From contig JAFWZG010000011.1 of NCBI GenBank assembly GCA_017517385.1, positions 1 through 44,316 of the forward strand: a stretch of 44,316 nucleotides of DNA. Reading direction: 5' to 3'. The stretch comes from Akkermansia sp. GTDB taxonomy: Bacteria; Verrucomicrobiota; Verrucomicrobiia; Verrucomicrobiales; Akkermansiaceae. Below, in pieces: positions 25,531-33,192 of this stretch. Position numbers and translations under genes: made by a program. The notes under the pieces were generated by a model. It ran no database searches and was not told the origin of the DNA. It saw nothing but the letters and a program-made list of their open reading frames with translations. How positions within the stretch are numbered: the stretch's first letter is position 1; every line of letters starts with the position of its first letter.

Positions 25531-25596
25531 ATGGGGGCTGCGGTGGCTCTGGTTATGTCATCATTAGGATGCTCGGTATATAAGGAGCTCGATTGA
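25531..25596 (+). CDS. possible 21-aa lipoprotein-like peptide
   Basis: A short frame encoding a hydrophobic stretch with a lipobox-like LGC, followed by seven residues (SVYKELD) and a stop. In-frame codons just upstream encode basic residues (RKNAG), so the whole would look like a lipoprotein signal peptide with a tiny mature part. It may be an entericidin-like peptide, the relic of a larger lipoprotein gene, or chance. Confidence 0.2.
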   Translation: MGAAVALVMSSLGCSVYKELD

Positions 25597-25657
25597 ATGC
25601 CAGTGTCTTATATGATAAAATATCAAATGCTCAAGAAAACTTAAATAAATATAACAC

Positions 25658-25686
25658 TTGCCAAAATCAAACGAATGTGGTATATT
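25658..25686 (+). promoter_or_regulatory. promoter of the beta-barrel protein gene
   Basis: TTGCCA (25658-25663), a 17-bp spacer and TATATT (25681-25686). The -10 box ends 7 bases before the ATG at 25694, so the mRNA should be leaderless. Confidence 0.6.
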
Positions 25687-25693
25687 GGAGCGC

Positions 25694-26614
25694 ATGAGGA
25701 TAATTCGCGCAGCAGTACTGGCGGCATGTGCCGCTGGGGTGGTGCAAGCCGGTGCCGCCACCGTGGGAACGGGGGCTGGCTGGCATTATGGCCTGCCGGA
25801 TACGGGCATTTTGCCGAGTTACGGAAAGTTTGAGTGGTTCACCCGCATGGGGGAGCGGCATGGTCGCGGCTCTGAGCTGAGCTTGGAGAGCTATGCGCTG
25901 ACACTTCCGTTTTCTGATCCCCGCCGTACCGGCTGGGGGAATACGATGGTGAATGTGCAGTTTGACGCTAAGATTACAGTGGCTAATACCGGCGGCTCGC
26001 TGGATTTGGCTCACAGTACGCTGTATAACTTCGCGCTGCCTGTGATTTTCATCACTACGGAGCCGAATGGTAATTACTGGACCTATGGTGTGGCTCCCGA
26101 GCTGGCCTCGGATTGTGACGCCGTGCGCACGGGTATGGATCTTACCGGTTTTGTGATGTACACCATAAAGCACAGCGAAAGCTTTACGTATTCCGTGGGG
26201 CTGGCCACGTCTCCGCGCTTTGCAGAGTATTTTGCCGTTCCGGTGGTGAACTTCACTTGGAAGCCGAGCCAAGACTGGACAGTACGCCTTAAGGGCTACC
26301 AGTTGGAGGCCATGTATCAGGCCACGGATAGGCTTGCCATCGGCCCCTTTGTGGCGAGTCGGGGCGGTATCTGGGCGGTGGATACGGAGCGGGGCGACCG
26401 CATTTTCCGCGTGCGCTCGCTGGTGGTGGGGGCCGGCATGGAGTATGATTTTTCAGAGCCCGGGCAGACCAAGCGCATTATCACGGCTGCTGTGGGTTCC
26501 ACGCTGACCACGAACGCTCAGTTCTTGGAGCGAAATGCCGGAAAGGACGCTTGGGAAAGTCACCATTACAGGCCGGCTCTTTATGTGTCCTTCGGTGTAG
26601 ATTTTCGATTCTGA
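25694..26614 (+). CDS. outer membrane beta-barrel protein
   Basis: 306-aa exported protein. A signal peptide (MRIIRAAV, Ala-rich core, VQAGA) is followed by many alternating amphipathic strands and a C-terminal Phe (FGVDFRF), the outer membrane insertion signature. It resembles DUF6268-type or generic barrel proteins, but I cannot assign a family with certainty or name a substrate. The start at 25694, not 25658, is fixed by the promoter: the in-frame ATG-like codons further upstream lie in the -35 box. Monocistronic, ending at a strong terminator. Confidence 0.78.
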   Translation: MRIIRAAVLAACAAGVVQAGAATVGTGAGWHYGLPDTGILPSYGKFEWFTRMGERHGRGSELSLESYALTLPFSDPRRTGWGNTMVNVQFDAKITVANTGGSLDLAHSTLYNFALPVIFITTEPNGNYWTYGVAPELASDCDAVRTGMDLTGFVMYTIKHSESFTYSVGLATSPRFAEYFAVPVVNFTWKPSQDWTVRLKGYQLEAMYQATDRLAIGPFVASRGGIWAVDTERGDRIFRVRSLVVGAGMEYDFSEPGQTKRIITAAVGSTLTTNAQFLERNAGKDAWESHHYRPALYVSFGVDFRF

Positions 26615-26661
26615 CGCGCTGATTTATCTGCCCGTCAGAAAAAGAAGAGAGAGAGAAGATA

Positions 26662-26697
26662 GCAAGGCGGGCCAGAAGGTCCGCCTTGCGATTTTTT
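26662..26697 (+). terminator. terminator of the beta-barrel gene
   Basis: A 9-bp stem GCAAGGCGG (26662-26670) / CCGCCTTGC (26681-26689), then GA and six T. Confidence 0.85.
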
Positions 26698-26740
26698 GAC
26701 GGATGTACCACGAGTAGAAGATTACAGTAGTTTCCGAGTA

Positions 26741-26783
26741 AAAAGGAAATCCCCGCTTCAGCATGTGCGAAGACGGGGATTTT
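26741..26783 (-). terminator. terminator of the thioredoxin-like gene
   Basis: Stem AAATCCCCG (26747-26755) / CGGGGATTT (26774-26782) with an inner CTTC/GAAG pairing. On the minus strand it is followed by CCTTTTT. Confidence 0.75.
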
Positions 26784-26804
26784 GGAAGGTGTTGAAGAGC
26801 CGGG

Positions 26805-27503
26805 TTAGTTCTGTGCGTTTTCTTCCTGAGCTCTTTGTGCGGCTTCTTCGCGCTCAATGGTGTGTTTTCTCCAGTCCGGGAGCACGGAAGCGGCCGGGCC
26901 GCTGGCGATGCGGTTACCCTGAGCATCCACGATGTAGATGGCGGGCGGCAGGAGGAGGTACTGGTGCACGCCTCCGGGCATCTTTACCATGGCGGGATTA
27001 TGAATGGCTGCGAAGGGAGCGTTGTTCTTCTCCAGATATTCGCGGGTGGCGGCAAGGTCACCGTCGTAGCTGTCGAAAATCACATCCACGATGCCGGAAG
27101 CCAGCATCTGAGCGTGGGCATCTATCACCTGCGGCAGGATAGCATGGCAGTGGCGGCAGGTGGAGGAAGAACGGAAGACGACGTAGTACTTGGCCTCCAG
27201 ATTCGGACGAGCATCCGTGCCATAGGTCTGAGCCTTAAGGAACTGGGGTACAGGGGCTGTGGGCTCAGCATCATTAAAAGCGCGCTGCAAGCGAGCGGCT
27301 CTGCGCTCAGCGAGTCTGCGGGCCTGTGCGGCGCGGGCGGCTTCGCGGCGTTGCTGGGCGGTCTGGCGCTGGGGACGTGCGGCACGCTCGCGACGAGAGC
27401 GGGAGGAGCTGCTCTGGCGGTTCTCACGCTGGGCCTCGGCTTCCGGGGCTACCCAAGTGCAGAGTCCAAGCAGAATGGTGAGTGTTGCGATGATGTGTTT
27501 CAT
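26805..27503 (-). CDS. exported thioredoxin-fold protein with CRHC motif
   Basis: 232-aa protein. A signal peptide (MKHIIATLT, hydrophobic core, EAEA) leads into an Arg/Ala/Gln-rich charged segment (about residues 25-80, probably a coiled coil or disordered linker). A thioredoxin-like domain follows: YYVVFRSSSTCRHC with a CxxC redox motif, then a VIFDSYDGD strand and a MPGGVHQYLLLPPAIYIVD segment holding the cis-Pro region. It may be a periplasmic thiol oxidoreductase or a protein that only keeps the fold. I use the ATG at 27503. It lies 16 bp behind a YbgC-type thioesterase gene and probably belongs to the mutS transcription unit. Confidence 0.72.
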   Translation of the reverse strand: MKHIIATLTILLGLCTWVAPEAEAQRENRQSSSSRSRRERAARPQRQTAQQRREAARAAQARRLAERRAARLQRAFNDAEPTAPVPQFLKAQTYGTDARPNLEAKYYVVFRSSSTCRHCHAILPQVIDAHAQMLASGIVDVIFDSYDGDLAATREYLEKNNAPFAAIHNPAMVKMPGGVHQYLLLPPAIYIVDAQGNRIASGPAASVLPDWRKHTIEREEAAQRAQEENAQN

Positions 27504-27519
27504 ACGGGGAAAATGGTGA

Positions 27520-27939
27520 TTAATCGTTGTTCTCAGCAGAGACAGCAAGAGTTACCCACTCGGCAGGCATGCGGCAGGGACGGCCCTGAGGCATTTGAAC
27601 GAGAGCGAGGCGCTGCAATACGCTGACGCAAAGCTTATCATTCTCTGCGCGACGGATTTCGGTGCGTACGTACATGGAGGATTTCTCGACCTTCTCCAAG
27701 CAGGTGTTCACGTGGATTTCATCAGCGAGGAAGGCAGGGGAGTGGTAGTGTACTTCGTGGCTCACGAGCACGAGGTGGCGTCCTTCCTTTGCCATAGTGC
27801 CATAATCCATGCCCAGAGTGATGGCCATTTTGGTGCGGGCTTCTTCTACCCAGCGGAGGTAGGCGAGGTTATGGACGACACCGCCGGCATCGGTGTCGTA
27901 GTACATAACGCGGTAGTTCAGAGTGTATTGCGATTTCAT
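27520..27939 (-). CDS. acyl-CoA thioesterase, YbgC/4HBT hotdog family
   Basis: 139-aa hotdog-fold thioesterase. The active-site segment YYDTDAGGVVHNLAYLRW (Asp near residue 16) matches the YbgC/4-hydroxybenzoyl-CoA thioesterase pattern YxDTDxxGVVYxxxYL, here with His in place of the usual Tyr after VV. YbgC enzymes hydrolyse acyl-CoA thioesters and in many Gram-negatives sit with the tol-pal genes. No tol-pal gene is present here. An alternative role is DHNA-CoA hydrolase in menaquinone synthesis, which uses the same fold. It lies 45 bp behind mutS and 16 bp before the thioredoxin-like gene. Confidence 0.85.
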   Translation of the reverse strand: MKSQYTLNYRVMYYDTDAGGVVHNLAYLRWVEEARTKMAITLGMDYGTMAKEGRHLVLVSHEVHYHSPAFLADEIHVNTCLEKVEKSSMYVRTEIRRAENDKLCVSVLQRLALVQMPQGRPCRMPAEWVTLAVSAENND

Positions 27940-27984
27940 GTTACGGTGTCGGTTTGGTGGTTTAATGATGAGTGTTTGAAAGTG

Positions 27985-30495
27985 CTAGATGCCTTCATCC
28001 AGCATGGAGAACATATCCAGCTGGGTGATATCGGCTGTGGGTTCGGCGGCCGGCAGGCCGTGTTCGCGGGCTTTCTTGCGGCGTACTGTCTTGGGCTCGC
28101 GGGTACCGGCGCTCATTTCCAGATGCGTGAGAATCTGCTTAGCTCGCTCGATGATGGGGGCGGGGAGACCTGCAAGGCGAGCCACCTGAATGCCGTACGA
28201 TTTATCCGCCGGGCCGGGCAGTACCTTGCGCAGGAAGACGATTTCATCTTTCCACTCGCGCACTTCCACGTGGCGGTTGCTCACGCCGGAGTGCGTGTGT
28301 TCCAAGTCCACCATTTCGTGGTAATGCGTGGCAAACATGGTGCGGCAGCCGGTGACATCATGCAGGTGCTCCGCAACGGCCCAGGCGATGGAGAGTCCAT
28401 CAAAGGTGGCAGTGCCTCGGCCGATTTCGTCCAGAATGACGAGGGAGCGCTGCGTGGCGTTGTTCAGAATCAGGGCTGTCTCACTCATCTCCACCATGAA
28501 GGTGGATTGCCCGCGGGCGATGTCATCACTGGCGCCCACGCGGCAGAAGATGCGGTCCACGAGGCCGATTCTGGCGGATTCCGCGGGCACGTAGGACCCC
28601 ATCTGCGCCATGAGGGTGATGAGGGCCACTTGGCGAATGTAGGTGGACTTACCTGCCATGTTCGGGCCGGTAAGGATGAGCACGCGGTCATGCTCCTCAT
28701 CCATCTCCACATCATTGGGCACGAAGGCAGTATCCGTCTGCACCTGCTCGATGACGGGGTGGCGGCCATTGCGGATGTGCAGCACGCGGCTTTCATCCAG
28801 CACAGGGCGGCAGTAATTGTAGCGGCGGGCTGTCTCAGCGAGGCTCAGCAGCACATCCACCTCAGCCAGTGCTTCAGAGCTTATCTGGATGCGGTCTATG
28901 TACTGGCCTACTTCATCACGCAGCTGGCAGAAGAGTTCATACTCCAGCTGGCGGGAGCGCTCATCCGCGCCGAGGATGGTGCCTTCCATGCGCTTGAGTT
29001 CATCCGTGACGTAGCGCTCAGCGTTGGCAAGGGTCTGCTTACGCACATAGTGGGCGGGCACTTTGGCGTAGTTGGCCTTGGTGACCTCGATGTAGTAGCC
29101 GAAGACGTTGTTATAGCGGATTTTGAGAGAATCAATACCTGTAGCGGTGCGTTCGCGGGCCTCCAGCTCTGCCAGCCAACCTTTACCCTCTCGGGAGGCG
29201 GTTCGCAGCTCATCCAGTCGGGCGTCATAGCCATCACGAATCATGCCGCCTTCCTTGATGGTGACGGGCGGTTCATCACAGATGGCGCGCTCCAGAAGGG
29301 CGGTGAGCTCGGTGAAGTCTCCGAGGTTCTGCAGCAGCGGTTCGAACAGGGGCTGGCGCGTGGCCAGTGCTTGCAAATCTTCTGCGATATTCGGCAGCAG
29401 GCTCAGAGAGGTGCCCAGCGCGAGCAGGTCTCGGGCGTTGCCGGCGTTCTGAGCCAAGCGGGACGTGAGGCGCTCCATATCTCGCACGCCCTTGAATGTG
29501 TCACGCAGCTTGCTCATCAGGAAGGACTCGCTAAGGAAGGTGGCGATAAGCTCCTGACGGCGCAGCAGTTCGGCGAGGTCACAGATGGGGTGCAGTACCC
29601 AGTCTCTCATTTTGCGGGCGCCCATGGGGGAGGACGTACCATCCAGTGTGCCGAGCAGGGTGTTGCGCATGCCGCCGCGGGCTTCCACAAGATCCAGATT
29701 CGCACGGCTGGCTGTATCAATGAGCACGGCGTTATCCGTGGGGCGCAGGGCAATGCGGCGCAAGTGGTCCGTGCTGCGGCGCATCTGGTGCTTCAGGTAG
29801 TGCAGGATGGCCGCCGCCGCGCCGATGGCAGCCACTAGGTGGGCACAGCCAAAGCCTTGCAGAGAGTGCACGCGGAAGTGGCTTTCCAAGAAGGGACGTG
29901 CCACGCCGGGAAGGAAGGTGTACCCATCATAGTACTGTGTGACGGGCAGGCCGGTGAAGAGGTCTTTCTGCTCATCGCTCACTAGCATTTCCTGCGGGCG
30001 AATGCGGTTGATTTCCTCGGACAGGGCCTCGCGGGTGTCGTAATCTACCACGGTGAACTCGCCCGTGGTGTGGTCTGCACAGGCAAGTCCCCATGTTTTC
30101 TTGTCTTTGTAACAGGCAATGATGTAGTTGTGCTCGTTCTCCTTGAGCAGCGTGAGATCCGAAAGGGTACCGGCAGAGATGATGCGGGTAATCTGGCGCT
30201 CTACGAGCTTGCCCGGTACGGGGTCTGTCATCTGGTCCGCAATAGCTACGCGGCGTCCGGCCTGAACTACTTGGCCTATGTAGGCCTCCGCAGCATGGTG
30301 CGGCACGCCGCACATCGGGATGGACTGGCGCTTGGTGAGCGTGAGCCCCAGCGCGGCGGAGCACTCCACCGCGTCTTCAAAGAACATTTCGTAGAAGTCG
30401 CCCACCCGGAAGAAAAGCCACACGTCATCCGGCAAGCCCTGCTTCATGCGCAGGTACTGTTCCATCATTGGGCTTATCTTGCAATCGTCCGCCAT
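27985..30495 (-). CDS. mutS: DNA mismatch repair protein MutS
   Basis: 836-aa MutS1 ATPase that recognises base mismatches and short loops. The mismatch-reading motif is GDFYEMFFEDA near residue 33. The ATPase has Walker A TGPNMAGKST (near 605), followed by the DEIGRGTATFDG Walker B/signature region and a helix-turn-helix C-terminus with LPAPIIERAKQIL. The length is normal for MutS1. I start at the ATG at 30495 (MADDCKISPMM), since the promoter -10 box lies 13 bases upstream and the longer frame reads through it. MutL is not in the window. A thioesterase and a thioredoxin-like gene follow on the same strand. Confidence 0.96.
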   Translation of the reverse strand: MADDCKISPMMEQYLRMKQGLPDDVWLFFRVGDFYEMFFEDAVECSAALGLTLTKRQSIPMCGVPHHAAEAYIGQVVQAGRRVAIADQMTDPVPGKLVERQITRIISAGTLSDLTLLKENEHNYIIACYKDKKTWGLACADHTTGEFTVVDYDTREALSEEINRIRPQEMLVSDEQKDLFTGLPVTQYYDGYTFLPGVARPFLESHFRVHSLQGFGCAHLVAAIGAAAAILHYLKHQMRRSTDHLRRIALRPTDNAVLIDTASRANLDLVEARGGMRNTLLGTLDGTSSPMGARKMRDWVLHPICDLAELLRRQELIATFLSESFLMSKLRDTFKGVRDMERLTSRLAQNAGNARDLLALGTSLSLLPNIAEDLQALATRQPLFEPLLQNLGDFTELTALLERAICDEPPVTIKEGGMIRDGYDARLDELRTASREGKGWLAELEARERTATGIDSLKIRYNNVFGYYIEVTKANYAKVPAHYVRKQTLANAERYVTDELKRMEGTILGADERSRQLEYELFCQLRDEVGQYIDRIQISSEALAEVDVLLSLAETARRYNYCRPVLDESRVLHIRNGRHPVIEQVQTDTAFVPNDVEMDEEHDRVLILTGPNMAGKSTYIRQVALITLMAQMGSYVPAESARIGLVDRIFCRVGASDDIARGQSTFMVEMSETALILNNATQRSLVILDEIGRGTATFDGLSIAWAVAEHLHDVTGCRTMFATHYHEMVDLEHTHSGVSNRHVEVREWKDEIVFLRKVLPGPADKSYGIQVARLAGLPAPIIERAKQILTHLEMSAGTREPKTVRRKKAREHGLPAAEPTADITQLDMFSMLDEGI

Positions 30496-30508
30496 AATCT
30501 GCGAGTTG

Positions 30509-30537
30509 AGTCTAGCAGATGCCCCCTTGAAAAGCAA
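30509..30537 (-). promoter_or_regulatory. mutS promoter
   Basis: On the minus strand, TTGCTT (30532-30537), a 17-bp spacer and TAGACT (30509-30514). The predicted leader is about 6 nt. Confidence 0.5.
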
Positions 30538-30590
30538 GCCTTTTCCCGCTGCCCGTTGGCAGAAATCATGCCTTCAAGGCTGAGGTAAAG

Positions 30591-30619
30591 AAAAAGGCTG
30601 AGCCTGATGCCGCTCAGCC
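30591..30619 (-). terminator. terminator of the lpxA-gph-rlmH operon
   Basis: An 8-bp stem GGCTGAGC (30596-30603) / GCTCAGCC (30612-30619), followed on the minus strand by five T and then CTTT. Confidence 0.8.
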
Positions 30620-30659
30620 GGATAAGTGACTAGGGATGATAGCTTCGGCTCGGACTATG

Positions 30660-31100
30660 TTAGTCTCGATGATAGGGGCTGCCTGCCAGCATAGTGTGCA
30701 GGCGGTAAATCTGCTCCAGAAGGACAACGAGCGCCAGCTCATGCTGCATGGTGTGGCGGCCCAGAGAGAGCACATGGTCGCAGGCATCACGCAGCTCCTG
30801 TGTGTGGCCATCTGCAGCACCGATGAGGAAGGCTACGTGTTTGACCGCGCGCATCTGCCATGTTTTGGCGCGTTTTTCCAGCTCTCGGGAGGTCCAGTTT
30901 TCGCCGCGTTCATCCATGGCGATACGCAGGCAGCCTTTGCTCGCTTCCAGCAGGCGGGCGGATACCTCTTCTGAGCTGCCCGCTTTCACATAGCGGATTT
31001 CCACTTTGCCGAGCGGGCGAAGACGCTCCTCAAAAAACTGCACCCCCTGCCGCGCATAGGCGATAGAGGGTTTAGCTGCAGCGAATATGATGAAATCCAT
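30660..31100 (-). CDS. rlmH: 23S rRNA (pseudouridine1915-N3)-methyltransferase RlmH
   Basis: 146-aa SPOUT methyltransferase that methylates pseudouridine 1915 in 23S rRNA helix 69. The SAM-binding knot is visible as FLIGAADGH (normally IGGxxG) and [13 protein letters not shown]. The family signature [18 protein letters not shown] closes the protein. The length is close to the usual 155 aa. The gene is the last of an operon with lpxA and a HAD phosphatase (10-bp gap to the latter), ending at a strong terminator. Confidence 0.93.
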   Translation of the reverse strand: MDFIIFAAAKPSIAYARQGVQFFEERLRPLGKVEIRYVKAGSSEEVSARLLEASKGCLRIAMDERGENWTSRELEKRAKTWQMRAVKHVAFLIGAADGHTQELRDACDHVLSLGRHTMQHELALVVLLEQIYRLHTMLAGSPYHRD

Positions 31101-31110
31101 GGCGGGAGAA

Positions 31111-31776
31111 TCAGGCGTTCAGCAGGTAATGGCGAAGCTCGTCCACTGAGCCGAATACCGGTGCGGGCCATGCTACCAGCTCACTCACCTCTGCATACCC
31201 CCAAGCCACCAGCGCGAGGTCACAGTCGGCGTTTTGGGCGGTGCGGGCATCGTACAGGCTATCGCCCACGAGCGTGATTTCACTGGCAGGGACGCCCCAA
31301 AGGGAGGCGATGTGGTGGATGGAATCCGGAGCGGGCTTGCGGGGGAACTTTCCTGTGTATCCCATGATGGCGGTGAAGGGGATATGCGGGAAGAGTGCGC
31401 GCACCATAGGCTCCGTGACATCATGCGGCTTGTTGGAAAGCACGGCAAGCTGGGCGCCTTCTGCGGAGAGCAGCGTGAGCATATTGGCCACCCACGGGTA
31501 AGCGCGGGTGAGCGGGTACTGCCAGCACTGCGGGTAATGCTTGCGGAACTGAGCATGCATGGCCTCCAGCTCCTCAGCCGGAGTGTGGGCGGCATCCTCA
31601 TACCCCAGAGCCTTGCCGCACAGGTTCGCCGCGCCGCTGCCTATCATGCGGCTGATGGCTTTCAGGCTCAGCACGGGACGCCCCAGCTCCTGCAGGGAGC
31701 GGTTCACGCCTTCGGCAATCCCTGGCAGAGAATCCACTAGGGTGCCGTCCAAGTCAAAGACGATATGGCGTTTCAT
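31111..31776 (-). CDS. gph: HAD-family phosphatase (phosphoglycolate phosphatase-like)
   Basis: 221-aa haloacid dehalogenase-type hydrolase. Motif I is [11 protein letters not shown] (nucleophile Asp near residue 8), motif II VLSNK, motif III the Lys in KPAPDS and motif [16 protein letters not shown]. An alpha-helical cap lies between motifs I and II. The sequence is closest to Gph/PGP phosphatases, which remove the phosphate from 2-phosphoglycolate, but substrate specificity in this family is not safely read from sequence. The start overlaps the lpxA stop (TGATG), so the two are translationally coupled. Confidence 0.85.
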   Translation of the reverse strand: MKRHIVFDLDGTLVDSLPGIAEGVNRSLQELGRPVLSLKAISRMIGSGAANLCGKALGYEDAAHTPAEELEAMHAQFRKHYPQCWQYPLTRAYPWVANMLTLLSAEGAQLAVLSNKPHDVTEPMVRALFPHIPFTAIMGYTGKFPRKPAPDSIHHIASLWGVPASEITLVGDSLYDARTAQNADCDLALVAWGYAEVSELVAWPAPVFGSVDELRHYLLNA

Positions 31777-32558
31777 CAGTGCAGGAAGCCTCGCTCGGAG
31801 GTCTTGAGGAACTCCAGAATGCGCTGTACGTGAGGATTGTTCACGTGCTGGGCTTCGCCCTCACTGAGCAGGGTTTCGATGTTGAGCGTCATATTGGACT
31901 TCTTGTCCAAGAAGAGCTTGCGGTAGGCGTACTTGATGGCGCGGATGTCGTCTTCAGCGAATCCGCGGCGTTGCAGGCCCACGGTGTTCACGGAGCGCAG
32001 TAAGCCGCCCTCGGCAATCATGTAGGGTGCTACGTCCTGTACCACTCGGTTGGCACCGCCCACCATGGCATGCTCGCCTACGCGAACGAACTGGTGGAGG
32101 GCTGCGCAGCCGCCGATGATGGCCCAGTCATTGATGATGCAGTGGCCTGCAGCTGCCGCGTAACCGGACATGATGACGTTGTTACCCACGTGTACTTCAT
32201 GGCCGCAGTGGCTGTTGATGAGGAAGAGATTATTGTTTCCAATGATGGTCTTGGTCTCGGGAGTGGTGCCGCGGTTGATATTGCAGTTCTCACGGAAAAC
32301 GTTGTTGTCACCCACCTCCAGATAGGTCGGCTCGCCCTTGTACTTCAAATCCTGAGTCTTCAGGCCGATGACAGAGAAGGGAAAGAACTCATTGTTCTTG
32401 CCGAAGGTGGAGGGGCCACCGATGACCACGTGGCTGTGCAGCACGCAGCCGGAACCCATTTTCACGTGAGGGCCCACCACGCAGTAAGGCCCAATTTTAA
32501 CATCGTCCGCAAGTTCTGCGGTCGGATCGATAATTGCCGTAGGATGAATGTCCGCCAT
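31776..32558 (-). CDS. lpxA: UDP-N-acetylglucosamine acyltransferase (LpxA)
   Basis: 260-aa left-handed beta-helix acyltransferase, the first enzyme of lipid A synthesis. Hexapeptide repeats start at once (IHPTAIIDPTAELADDVKIG) and continue through the catalytic His region (LINSHCGHEVHVGNN). The C-terminal helical part starts near RAIKYAYRKLF, as in LpxA (not LpxD). Its presence shows an outer membrane with lipopolysaccharide or lipooligosaccharide. The -10 box ends 6 bases before the ATG, so the predicted transcription start coincides with the start codon. It heads the operon lpxA-gph-rlmH. Confidence 0.94.
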   Translation of the reverse strand: MADIHPTAIIDPTAELADDVKIGPYCVVGPHVKMGSGCVLHSHVVIGGPSTFGKNNEFFPFSVIGLKTQDLKYKGEPTYLEVGDNNVFRENCNINRGTTPETKTIIGNNNLFLINSHCGHEVHVGNNVIMSGYAAAAGHCIINDWAIIGGCAALHQFVRVGEHAMVGGANRVVQDVAPYMIAEGGLLRSVNTVGLQRRGFAEDDIRAIKYAYRKLFLDKKSNMTLNIETLLSEGEAQHVNNPHVQRILEFLKTSERGFLH

Positions 32559-32564
32559 GGCTTC

Positions 32565-32593
32565 ATTCTAACCCTAACACCCATCTCCTGCAA
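32565..32593 (-). promoter_or_regulatory. lpxA operon promoter
   Basis: On the minus strand, TTGCAG (32588-32593), a 17-bp spacer and TAGAAT (32565-32570). Six bases separate the -10 box from the ATG at 32558, predicting a leaderless mRNA. Confidence 0.55.
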
Positions 32594-32636
32594 GAAAAAA
32601 ATGAGGTGTTATGGAAAAAGCCTGTAGAGAAGTGGC

Positions 32637-32664
32637 TTGACAATACGCTGATTTGGTGTATAGT
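32637..32664 (+). promoter_or_regulatory. promoter of the small lipoprotein gene
   Basis: A perfect TTGACA (32637-32642), a 16-bp spacer and TATAGT (32659-32664). The leader to the GTG at 32739 would be about 68 nt, unusually long for this window. Confidence 0.65.
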
Positions 32665-32738
32665 TTTTCGTGAGGGGAAGGTATTATCTGCTGAGTGCAG
32701 TCTATCTGCTCCTTGTAATAACGTACTGATAATCGGCT

Positions 32739-33137
32739 GTGAAGAACTTTCTGCTGCTACTGCCTGCTGTGCTGCTGAGCGCTTGCGCTACAGGGCCGAA
32801 TGTGAATGACTGGAAGGCTGAGCCTGCTCCGGTCGCGGGGGAGCGTGTTCATGTGCCGGTGTACGAGGTGGAGTTCCTCCCGGTTGTACCCTCCGTGCCG
32901 GGTACGGTTATCGTAGGGAAGTTCCGTATTCTGAATAATGCCACGCTGCCGTATGAGAATGAGGACTACGTTCAGGCAGTGAAGGAGAAAGCCGCCCACA
33001 TGGGTGGAAACACCATCGTATATCCCCGCCCGGGTGTGACAGAAGCCGTGGTGGCATATGTGCCGTTGGAGACCGTGAATTACCACGGTGGGGACGAGGC
33101 GCTGATAGATGCCGGCATTATCAGTATGGAGTATTGA
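32739..33137 (+). CDS. small lipoprotein, DUF4156/RcsF-like
   Basis: 132-aa lipoprotein with signal peptide MKNFLLLLPAVLLSAC (lipobox LSAC, Cys16). The start codon is GTG. The mature domain contains AVKEKAAHMGGNTIVYP, which resembles the DUF4156/RcsF-type pattern of small envelope lipoproteins (KxxAxxxGaNtv). The function is unknown, and an envelope-stress role would be a guess. The gene is divergent from lpxA, with a consensus promoter and a strong terminator, and is monocistronic. Confidence 0.78.
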   Translation: MKNFLLLLPAVLLSACATGPNVNDWKAEPAPVAGERVHVPVYEVEFLPVVPSVPGTVIVGKFRILNNATLPYENEDYVQAVKEKAAHMGGNTIVYPRPGVTEAVVAYVPLETVNYHGGDEALIDAGIISMEY

Positions 33138-33165
33138 TTTTTCAGAGCTTGTTCGCTCCTATGCT

Positions 33166-33192
33166 GCACCCGCAAGCCGCGGGTGCTTTTTT
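33166..33192 (+). terminator. terminator of the lipoprotein gene
   Basis: An 8-bp stem GCACCCGC (33166-33173) / GCGGGTGC (33179-33186) followed by six T. The T-run touches the stop codon of the convergent dnaB gene. Confidence 0.85.

Larger units (their letters stand above)
25227..25693. other. intergenic region between divergent fabH and beta-barrel genes
   Basis: About 465 bp, AT-rich, without a convincing conserved gene. It contains a 61-codon open frame (25300-25485, plus) with no protein-like features, a very short lipoprotein-like frame at 25531-25596, and the beta-barrel promoter at its right end. A possible promoter TTGATT-18-TAGATT at 25459-25488 points to the short frame. Confidence 0.5.
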
